A DNA stretch of 64,000 nt, taken from Rhabditophanes sp. KR3021 (Eukaryota > Nematoda > Chromadorea > Rhabditida > Alloionematidae). Where the stretch lies: the NCBI GenBank assembly GCA_963281155.1, contig CAUJLY010000005.1, positions 992,001 to 1,056,000 of the forward strand, read 5' to 3'. Made by a program: the position numbers and the translations under genes. Of the stretch, positions 34,201-46,200 are shown piece after piece (the stretch's first letter is position 1; the number at the start of each line of letters is the position of its first letter). The notes beneath the pieces are model-generated. The model was given only the letters and a program-made list of their open reading frames with translations, ran no database searches and had not been told where the DNA came from.

Positions 34201-37200
34201 TTTCAAGGCAATCGTAATGTTATCTGAGTTTTCTTTTAACTTTTTTAATGAATCTAAAAGTTGGGTATTTTCAATTATACTTCCCGTACTATTTGCAAGT
34301 TCATCTAATAAGATTCCTTCCAATTCATTTAGTTTCATCTGCATTTGCTCGGCTTCATTTGTTAATTCAGAAGACCGTTTATCTAGTTTTGGTTTTTCAA
34401 TTTGGATAGCTAAAGACAAAAGTTGCGCTGTCAATCCACTTTTGGTAGTTGAAAAATTAACTTCATTTACGATTGAACTGATGTACGAGGGTAATTTGAT
34501 TTGGGCATTTTTAGTACACATAAACAACTTGAAGGCTGGATTGTAATCTATTTTGTCGTTATTTCCTATTTGAATAATCTGTCTCGGACCTTGACTCGAG
34601 ATCTGTTTTCTTAGTAAAGGAACTAATCCAGGTTCAATGTCCATTACATCGTCAATGATGATTGTCTTTCCAAAACGAACTCCCAATTCTATTTGAAGCA
34701 ACAGATCACTTCTGCCAGCATTAATGACCTCAACGTTGCTATCTTTCAACTGAGACTGCAGGAAGGTACAAATTCTTCCAGTTGTATCTATGATTAAGCA
34801 AAAGTCGGACGAATTAAATAAGATAGAAGCATTCTCAATTGACAACTGATCTTCCGGCAATTTATTCCTCTTCCAATTCAAAATTTCCGTATCTGTAGTC
34901 AAAAATTTAGGCAGGTTAAAGTCAGTGACAGACAAAGCATCACACCACTCATCAATCATCCTCTTTCTCTGTTCTTCCGAACAAGTGCCCATAAAAGTAA
35001 CAAAAGCAGCTCCAATCAGGCATTGTTTCTCGAGTTGATCAGACTCTTTCTGCAATGACCCATTCTGTTCCTTCCACCTAACATATTCACCATCCAATCT
35101 ATGAACCAAATCCTCAGCTGCCTTAATCGTGCCTTGTTCTCTGTCGATGTCTATCTTAATCTGAGTTGTTTCTTTGACCAATCTTTCAAAGTTTTCCTTT
35201 AATTCCGCTACTTCGGCATCAACACTCACTAATCCTTTAGAGAGACGTTCGATTTGCTTTTCAGATTTACTTAGATTCTTTAGCAAGGTAGCTTTCTCTT
35301 TTTCAAGGGGCTCGATCTTTTGTAAGATTTCAGCAAATTGTAAATTTGCCTTAACCCACTCGGCAAGTGGGGCTGCTGCTACTGAAGCTCTCTTAGCACT
35401 TTTTTCATCAAATGAATTAGGCTTTGCTTTCATCAAGGCATTTACTTTAGCACCAGCTCCAGATGGAATCTTCCGAGCATCGAAATTAATTATTTCCTCC
35501 TTAATTCCTGATTTGCCTAAAAATTTTCTCATATTCTCCCACGAAGTATCCAGAATTCCCATGAAAAGTAAAACAGCCTGTAAAATGTCTCTAATGGCCT
35601 CAGGAGGAGCTCTCAAAGACCTTATCTCACTTAAACTTTCAGACTTAATAGATCCAACTGCTCTCCTGGCCTCCTTCAACAAAGGTTCAACTTCGGACAA
35701 TTGTTCCTCAATAATCTTCTTTTGCTTTTCAATTCTAACGTTTTCTTTCTCTACATCTCCCTTCAACTGCTCCATATCTGCTTTCTGGTCAGTAGCACCA
35801 GACATAGACTCCGTAATCGCCTTCAAAGCCTTATCTGCTTCAAGTTCCTTCGCAACTAACTTCTTCGAATTGGTAGCAGCTTTCTTCTGTAATGTAGCAA
35901 CAGAATTTTTGGTTTCTGTCAACTTTTCAATACCGGCTTTTAGATGTTTCAACTTCTCATTTACTAGTCCATACTTTTTGTTGTAAATATCTGCAAAATT
36001 ATGAACAAATTTCATAAATTTTGATGGACTTTGGCTTGTTTTTTCTAGCATTGAAAATAATGTGACAAAAGTACTACCTATTGAGTCGATGGTTGGGGAA
36101 TTGAAGTCTTTTTTTGATAAGATAAGGTTCGGAATTGAATGGAGTGTAGATTCAGACCACCCTTCTTTCCAAATAACTGTGCATTCTTTGTATAAAGCTG
36201 GATTGGAGGTTAATAGTTTTGTGAAATTGGAGTTGTCTATGTTTAGAATTAAGACTATGTGCAGATTTTGCTTTACTTTGTGTGCTAGAAATGAATACAG
36301 ATCTTTGGTGTAACCTTCTTGTGAACATAAATCACGTAATTGAGAGACCAGTTGATCTAATTCTTGTTGCGTAAAAAGACTGTAAATGTTTGTTAATTAT
36401 TTGTGTTATGAATATGAAATAGATGTTAATTGACAAAGTGTCTCTTTTGCTGAGTAAATTGAAATGATCTTTTATATTATATTTTAAACTCAATTCAGCG
36501 GAGATGAAAATAAGTTAGAGAATGGCAAGCAAGTTACAATCAAACATTGAATGTACTTAAAGAAAACAACTTGACCGTGTCTATTTCCTCAGAATTGTTA
36601 TTCAATGTAAAGATATTCTGAGCAAATTCAAATAAGGACATTCAAATCTTTGGTCTCATGTTGCCTATGAAAGTGCACAATTCCCTAGTAAATTGGAATT
36701 AAAGTCCATCTCTGAAATGGGAAGTAATACTGATATTTCTTCTCTAGATTTATCTCTTTAAATGCTAAAGAGGTCAAGATTATTGATATTCTACATGACA
36801 AAAGACAATTGGTGGTAGCTGTATATCTTGGCGACTTGACTAGCAATGAAGCCTTAGCATACGATTATGGAGTTATAATGGATCATCGAAACGCCTTTAC
36901 CAATCTTGATGCATCCGGGCAGTCCAGTGATGTCATGTTTTTAAAAAATCCTATTACTGTTAAAAGGATTTCAAAATGCACCCATAATTATCTAATTATA
37001 TTTGTCTGTAATTTTTTATGTTTTCTATTTTGTGTCTCTTTCCGTAAATGTGCTTACCCTGGAACCATTCCACTATTTAATAATGAATTAATTACTTCTA
37101 AGAAAGCTTCATTGATCATTTGGTGGTTTTCAAGTACAAATAAGATGCTTTCATTTTCGATGGAGGCAGATGAAATTACAGATTTTAGATCATTGAAGAA

Positions 37201-40200
37201 CTGCTTAATTGTATAATTTGAACTAATTCTTGGGCTAACTACTTTCATTCTTTGCATGTGAGCTACCAATGACACTGCTTCTAATCGTCCTGAACCAGAT
37301 TGCCCACAAAGCAATAAACTTCCTTGTGGTCTACTTAGAACTCTATCAACACTTAAGCACAAATACAGAAATTCTTCATGTAAAACATGCTTAAAATTGC
37401 TTATCTCAAATTGGTACCGATTAACAGCTTTTTCAATCAACATCATGTAATCACGTTTACTGATTATTTGGAGCTCTTTACCAACAGGAGTCGAGTTTCC
37501 ACTAGATATAAATAAGGCATTTCTACTTTCACCAACTTTTCCAAGATGATCATTTATAATATTGTCAAAATGGAGCCGATGATCAGGTGATATTAAACGG
37601 TCTTTGAATATCTTTAAACATTCATAAACTAATGCTGCGCCCATTAAAGAAGCTATATTTTCCTCTGTAATCATGTATCTTAGCAAGTTCAGACACCAAT
37701 AAGTTAAATCTTTCGGTGTAAAGACATAATGGATACATAAAGCTTGTGTAAATCTCTCCTTCACTTCCATAAATATCCTCGTAATTGAGCCAGCAACAGA
37801 TTCAATTTTAGAAGAAGATTGCAATGAAGTCATCAAGACCGGTTTCATTATTTCGCTGTAAATAGTTATCAATTCCTCTTCCTTCAAACCATCCAAAACG
37901 ACCGTTCTTAACATAGATAAGAATCTCTTGGCCAATTGACTATTTCCATCCGTCGTTTTAATTGAAGTAACACTAACAATTAATTGAATATTTTCTAGAC
38001 TAATCCATTCACAATGTTCATCGTAATATCCTTGATAAGTTAGGATTCCATGTAGATAAGAAACCATACAGGAACTTCCATATTTATCTGTTTTAGCTAA
38101 ATTTAAGCCTTTCAGATAAACAACTAAATTAGATTTATCTTTTGGTTTCAAAGTACGACCGTTGACGGAAGTAACTTGCAGACAATGTTGAAACAAAACT
38201 TTTTCAATATGACCAGGATCAGTCTGAGCTGAGCAGTAAATTGTTACTGAATTGCTTGAACCATCATTTTCTAGGCAATATTTAATCAGATTTTCTTTTC
38301 CAACTCCGTCGGTTCCGATGATTAGGATTGGCTTACGGGAGCCTTCTTTTAGCCATGTGTTGATAGTTTCGGCTTTAGCTTGAACTGCTGATGTCAGAAT
38401 TAATGGTATTTGTTGGCCTCTTCTGATATCTTCTTCTTTTAGTTCAATGCCAAGGTCATCTGTGTATGAAATCAGTGAATCTATTCTATCATCATAGCAA
38501 ACATTCCATGGATTTTTTGGGTCATGCAAGGCTGAACCATTAAAAACGATTGTTGTGGCGAATTCAAATAGATCTTGGGCAGGAAGGAAAGGTATTAAAC
38601 TTCTGAAAAGTCTTACTCTAAAGTCGTTTACATTCTTGCAATTGTGCATTGACGAAGTAACATTTTCCAATATTGTCAATTGCCCTGAAATGATTTCAGA
38701 TTTTTTATTTAGAACATATTTAAATGCTGGCATAAATAAATCTTTCATCCAATTTTCCATATCAGGCGAGAAAGTTTCTTGATTTAATTTTAGCCATGAG
38801 TTGATATTCAGACTAATATCAATATCTTCTTCACTAACATAAATCATACCCATTCTCGAAACAGTTGCAGGGGATGCAAAAGACAAGTCATCTGTTTCAA
38901 AGATGAAATTCACATTATTATCAAATTGTATTCTTTCGCCTGAAGGCATCGTCAAGAGTCTATTGTCATCCAAAACTGAGTTCAACGCCTCAATCCATTC
39001 GGGATCAATGTCCCCATCACAAACAACCCAACTATTGCCGGCATTTTTGACTACTTTACGTGCTGCAGCTGTCAAAACACCATCTGTCCATTCACGTGTA
39101 TCTAAATTCATATATCCTAGCAATCTCTTGCGCTCCATTGATTTTGGGCTAATTGTAATAACATCTATATTATTATGGGTCAAGCATAAAGCTTGTTTCA
39201 GAATAGTCCAAAGAAGTGATTTTCCTGAACCGGGTAAATTAATGATTAAATGATGTTATGAATATGATGCATGTTGTGTTTTAAAGAGATATTGAAAAAG
39301 TGTTTTTAGAGTAAATTACTTGTTCATTTATAAGTTATATCAACTCACATTTATCGCTATGGACAAACGCAAATTGGAAAAGTCAGAAAGCTCTGAAATA
39401 CCAAAGAAAATAGTGATTCAAGCAAGAGTGTGCCTCTGAAAAGATCTGATGTAATGGAACCAAAAGTAGATGCAGAAGGTAAGTGTCAACTATCAATCAA
39501 TTTAGCAGGTCTCGAACAGCTCAGCCAATCTTTTGCAAAGGTATCGACGAATGAAATTGAAAGAAAGAAGGATAAAGCGTAACTGGATTTCAAAGAATTG
39601 TTGGAGGAGAACAAGGTGGGTAGTGACAAACTTCACAACAATCACTTGTCAATTGAATGTCATAACTATTTCCAAGAAAAGATTAAGGCATACGGAGTTG
39701 ATGGCACTGGATATAGCAAGACGTTTTTGGGTAAGAAAGGAGAAATATTTTGCTTCTTCTTTTGCAAAAGATGAGGCTGTGGAAATACTTACTTCAAAAA
39801 AGAAATTCACAAGAGATGTTGCTTTTGGGATTGAATATGCTATTAATTATAGTTATCCCAAGTTATGCATATGAATGCTTCTCCAAACACCAGTGATTCA
39901 ACTATTAAGAAAGGTGGTACCTGGAAATGCGGAAGTTGTAAAGCTACATTCAATTACCACGTGCAATTTGCCTATCACTGCAAAGGAAGAGTTTGTAGCA
40001 AACTGAGAGCTGAAGTGAAAAAGATATTTGAGGAAGACAAGCAATTGGATCCCGAACAATTGTTGGACAAGCTCAAGGAAAGTCTAAAGAAAGCTGCATC
40101 TAGGAGAACTTGCAAAGGAAAGCAGTCATTCTATGTCTTGCTAGACCTTCCAAAAGGGATTGACGTTAAATTGTTGACTTTTAAGCAATTTATGGGAGCC

Positions 40201-43200
40201 ATTTTCTATTGTGGTGTCTCCGGTGCTTTGCAAACGAGATTTAATAAGCACGGAACAGCAACTCAACGCTTTTTCTCAAGATTCATCCCTTTGAATGCCA
40301 AAGAGACCAAGATTATGAATATTTTGCATGGTAAAAGACAATTGGTGGCTATGCATCTTGACAGCTTATCTAGTAATGAAGCACTCGCCTATGAATATGC
40401 TGTTATACTTGATCTCCAAGATACTATTACAAACATCGATGCCTCTGGACAGTCAAATGGTGTCATGTTTCTAAAACATCCAACTACTGTCAAGAGAATC
40501 TCTCGAATTGTTCTCGACAAAATTGGCTTGTCTCAAAAATACATCATCTAATTAATGTTTTGTCTAATTGCTATCCCTTTTCCAATAAATGTTTGACTGC
40601 TCCTTTGCTTACCTAAAAATAAATATTATTAGAAGAAGACAATAAAAACTCGACCTGAACCGGATGGACCAATGATGACGACTCCCATTCGTTGTCTTAA
40701 TTGCTCATAAAGCTCAAAAATCTTTTTGATTTGATTTGGGGAAAGAGCGATACCTTTTTCATCAGATACTTTCTTTAAAGACTCAAGTAAGTAAGGAAAT
40801 TCAGCAGATTTAGTTGGAACGTCATGAAAAATATCGCCCAACAAAGCTTGGAATTTGATGGCATCCAAATAAGTTAATTTAGACAAAGTATTCAGACAAA
40901 GTGCTTGGACAACAACTTTCGCCTCACTAAAATTAGGATCATTTCTATCTTCATTTGCTAACATATCGCCACAACCTTTTAAAATTGTTTTCAAAGCTCT
41001 TAGACCCCAGTCATAATGAATTTGGACACTCAAAGTTTCCTTTGATAATTTAAAAACAGAAACAATCTTTGTAGCCAATATCTTAGCCTCTTTGAAGCCA
41101 TCTGAAAACAACAAAGTCTCCGAAATCAGATCATTATCGGGAGCAGACATAACAACAGGTCTAAACAACAATTTCAAATTATCAGGCAACTTTTGCCTTC
41201 CGCCATATCCCTTCGAAGCCGGATTAAGAGTAACGAAAATAGCTGAATTCTTATCCACCTTAACTTGTTTATTCTCCAACATACAAACACCAGTATGATT
41301 TGAAATCGAATTTTGAATAGCACTAATTTGCATCGAAACAGCTGAAAGTACACTTTGATCCAGTCTATTGAATTCATCAAAACACCCCCAAGCTCCGCAT
41401 TGAACTATTCCAATAAATATACGTGACATCGAATAAATATCTATGCCTTCATCGCAATTGAAAACAAGTACTTGCCTGCCCATGACAGAAGCTAAGGCTT
41501 TGACGGATTCAGTTTTTCCTGTAAAAATAAAAATTATATGAATTAAAATTTGCTAATGTTTTGGCTTAATAAATTTGTATTAAAGTGTCTCAATCGGAAA
41601 ATAGGTTTTGGAAATAAAAGTCTCTTTTGACTGTTGGATAAGCATTAAAATAATTTTAAATTAGTTACTTTCAAGATGAAGAGAACTGACAATAGAAGTA
41701 GTGAATTACAACTTTTAGGAAAGTGATGCATTCAAAGCATCCAGTTATTGTCAAGAGAATTAGTCAAATTGCTCCTGGACAAATTTTTGAAAACATATCT
41801 CCTAATATCATGTCTTTTTAATTTTTTAATCAAAACTAAATTTGATTATCACTTCTTTTTAATTTTTTTAAAGCCATAGGCAAAAATAGCTACCTGTTCC
41901 GGCAGGTCCATATGGATTTCCTCCTAAACCCATATCCAGAGCTTGAGTTAATGTCAAATAACATTTATCTGTTAAGGGGGTATGCACAAGCTTTTGAGCG
42001 TTTCCTTGGTATTCATAAGTATACTCGAATTGGGCATTGGACATTCTTACCACAACTAAGTTTGATTCGAAATAAAATCGCAATTGCTTTTGCCAGACCC
42101 ATTGAGAGATGTCGACATTCTTTTGAGCCATTAATTGTTCAACGACACTAATGTGGTGAATTAGATCGAGGATCAATGCTTTTAACTTTAATGTCAATAT
42201 TTTGTCATCAACTTTCGCAGAAGTAAATTTGCCTAATTGGTCAATTAATTCTTGGTGGAATTTGGTCAAATCACCATGTTTGCTTAGAATCTCCTCAACC
42301 TGCTTGCAAAATCTAATTTCCTCACAAAGACATAAAACTTGGGAGGGATATTTTGATGGATCTAAGGCTTCTTCCACTAAGCATTGTTTAACCAGTCTTT
42401 TGATGGTTTCTTTCATATGCTCAGTCAAATTAGTCAGCCATACTTCTACTTTAGATACAATTTCAACACCTTTCTCCAGCATAACATTCTCACCATCAGA
42501 AGAAACCATTGCAATAATTGAAGTCATCTTTTCATTCATCACAACTTTATCAATGCCTTGGAACAATTTTTTTAAATGACTTTGAATGACAGCTGGATTT
42601 TGCGACTGGCCAAGAATTTCAAGCAAATCATCATCTCCTAGAAAATAAAAGCGTGCAAAAGCATTTCTCTTTTCTTCCAAAAACTGATTCAACGCCTTCT
42701 GGCATCTATTCAACTGGTCAATTATTTGTTCAAGTGAATTCTTCAAGCCTTTTCTACTAGTCAACGAAATCAATCTTTTATCTCTCACAATTTCATTTAA
42801 AATAGACCTAAATTCGATGTCAACTCTATTAAATCTACTAGCCTCCGCCGGTAAAGAACCCCTTCCAAAAATAGGTTCCAAATAAATCCATTTTCTCTGA
42901 ATAGTTGTCATCCATCCTAAGAATTCATCCAAAGTAGCTAGTTTAATTTCCCAAGAATTTGTCTTGTCGCTGAAATCTTTGTAATAGGGAGAACTTTTTA
43001 AACTTTGAAGCAAAGCATTATTATCCTTGACTTGATTGACAGACTCCTTCCATTCTTTGACAATTTTGATGACTTGATTATTTGAATGTTTATATTCAGT
43101 CAAATTGAATTCAGCCTGAGCTGCCCATAATTCAATTTCCTGAATAGCTTCCCTCATTGCTACTTCTCCTTGAGCACGTGAATTCAAGTTTCTTAATTCA

Positions 43201-46200
43201 TCTGTTTTGTCGACAATTGCTTCTTTCACCAAAATTAAATCATTGAATTTCAATTTATCCAAAGTCATTCCCTTTGGTATGGATAACAATCTGAATATTT
43301 CCAACCAGTGATCTACGCTTAGAACTTCGCCTCGTAAAAATTTTAAGCTAAGGCACATTTCTTTTAGTAAAAATATTTCTTTGCCGATTCGAACACTTGC
43401 ATGTGTTGGTTGTGATTCCTTTAGCTTTGCTTCCCATTCGCTTAGAAACTCTTCAAAGAGATACGTTTTTGCTCTAAAAACAACCCATTCTTCGTTCCCG
43501 AATTGTTTAAGGTTTTGTGAAAAATCCTCAAACATAATAAAGTTTGTCTCACTTTCCTTGATATCCGCATCAATTTCAGCCAAAATATTAATTGACGGAG
43601 ATTCGATATTGAATTGCTCACAATCACTATCAAGTTTATTTTTCTGCTCCATTAGTTCATCAAATTGAAGTCTCTTTTCTTTGATGAATTCAATAGCTTT
43701 AGCCAATTCTTCTTTTGACTCACTGAATACATCTGATTTTGGTTTAAATTGTTTCCATCGAGCAAATAATTTATCACCATCATCTTGGAGTTTTTGATAA
43801 CTTATTGTTACATTAGCTAGATAGATAATAATATTAATAAATAAATCTTTGATGCAATACTTTAAACTTTTTATTATGTAAATTTGAATACTGGTCACGA
43901 CCAATTTACTTATGGGATGTTTTATGGAAGCAAATTTAAAGAGACTGCGTACAGTAAAGATTAGTCATCTTTCGCCGTTTAGAGGCACATCTTTTCAACC
44001 TTTAGATTCTAAAGCGTGTCTTTTGCACTACAATCATGCTCGCTAACACTAGTTGTGGCATTCAAATTAACACCCTAATTACTCTTTTTGCCTCTTTTAC
44101 CTTCACCAATCCCTTTATTTTATATAACCATAATTTGTATCGCATGTTTTATCCGCTAGTTTTTACAGGTTTCTTACAAAGCCATCCAATTAGTGACCCT
44201 AATTGTTCATCTATTTTGAAAGTCAAAGAAGTTAAAGCTAGAAAACGCCGTCTTGTTTGATTTATTCTATCTAGCCATCTATATTATTACGTATCTGGAC
44301 AACGACCTTTTAAATATTTTTGCTGTACCAACAGTTCTTTAAGACCTAATTTAACTTAATCATCATTTTAATTAATTTCAGAGCTAAAGAACAAAAATAT
44401 GATATTTTGCTTGGCTAAGAAGGAAGATGGTGATTAACTTCATCATCAGTATTCAGTATATTGTTTTATCGATGTAGCTGATGAAGAAACGGAAAACACT
44501 AGCCAGACAATCATTGGCAATAAGAAGGTTGTTTGGCATACAGGATAACTGTTCAAAAAATTAGCAATAGATCGTTTTGCTACGGTTCTCAAGCAGTCAC
44601 GCTGAAAGGCGGAAACTGCCATATCTCATCAAAATAGAAAATGCGTTTAATTGAGATGGAAAAGTTGGTAAATGTTGTATTCATTGAAGGTGAATATGTT
44701 TAAAATATTTTTTGTTTGCGTAACCATTGAACTTACATTTCATATGCTCAATTTGATCTTTTATCATTTCTTGATGATTGTCTAGCATTGTCATTAGCTT
44801 TTCCCACTGCATTACTACATTTGTTAGTTGGTCTAAACCACCGCCAGCTACAGATCTTAGTAGCGAGTTCTTTTCTTCCATTTTGTGTATTTTTTCTTTC
44901 ATTTCCTTTTGCGCTTTGATGAGTTTAAAATGAGTTTGGTTAGCTTCAGCTATTTCTTCAATAGATTGTGGTCTAATATTCAAAGTCGAAATAGCAGAGT
45001 CGATGAATTTACTTGTATCACTCAATTCCACCAAAATTGAATGCTTCAATGTCCACACCAAACTATTATACAACCTTGTCAACAAGTCATCGATCGTCGC
45101 CTTAATGGTATTTGTGCTAATTACAATACAATCCACCTTTATTTCTTCTGGCAGCTTTTCGATCTCCCTAGCTTTACTTTTAAGTAATTTTAGCTGACTT
45201 TCCCAGTCAAGTGCAGTAACAAACTTTTCCTCAATTAAACTTTCGAGATCCACTTGCCCAATGACAGTCCAATCCTCAAAAGGTTTCTTAGCATCCAATA
45301 CTTTGTCAAATAATCGCTCAGTCTTATTATAGAGAGAATAAAATCTTTCAACATTAGTTTCCATGATTTGTTTAAAAGCCGAACTTTCATTTTCATCAAA
45401 ACCAACTCCTTTAAATTTAATAGGCAACGAGATAAATTTCTTCAGTTCCTTGAAATACTTAACCTTTATATCCTCAAAAGGTGGCAGAAACTGAACTGCA
45501 TTTTCTCTGAAAACTAACTGAACGTGCATTTTAGGTATTTGCCTATGCAAAGATTCAATTCCCCACAAATATTGAACATGCAAAGCTTTGTATAATTGGT
45601 GGTCAATGTGGATGTTCCAGGATCGCATATTACCAACATCGCCAACGTTTTTCTTTTCATCGTTGACTTTGATACGAATATCATTTAGAAGTTGTTTCCA
45701 TTTTTCTTCTCCTTTGAATAAGTCAGTTACCATCATTTCAGACACTTTTAGGTTAACTTCTTCGTGAATTCGTCTTAATCTACGGTTGTGGGTAGTTAAC
45801 TTTTGTGCAGCTTTTTGCAATTTGCCGATAAAAAGTTCCAGCTTTTCAGGGTCATCCCAAGTTACATCGATCGAAGAAACATTTCCATCCTTTCTAGGTA
45901 TAATCAACTTTTCAAAGGCCAAAGCCTCTTCCAGCATCATCGCCTGCTGACAGGGCAACATTTGCTGCTCAATTGTATTATAAAAATGAGCAACTTGTTT
46001 CAGCACAATTCCATGTCTGTAATACTTTTCTCCATTCGCAGCAACATTCAAAATCTTACTCGGTATAGTCAATCCCATCGAAGACAATTGCCTCACCTCT
46101 CTCAGCAACTTCACTAATTTGTCCGAATAAGAAACAGTAATCATTCCCTTCTCAGATTCCATCTTCATAATCCTTCCACTAGTCTCCAAACTCAAACTAC

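Noticed and set aside
35174..35986. Long plus-strand open frame of 270 codons opposite dynein exon 7
   Set aside because: It is the antisense shadow of the dynein stalk region, with Ser/Phe-rich composition and no domain.
39533..39874. Stand-alone 113-codon gene in dynein intron 5
   Set aside because: It is one of several frames of the same GIY-YIG copy B; splitting it off ignores the introns and lesions.
41868..43904. The extra N-terminal 30 residues and the C-terminal tail of the open frame spanning dynein exon 4
   Set aside because: They are read-through into introns. The exon boundaries at 43816 and 41894 restore the dynein frame on both sides.
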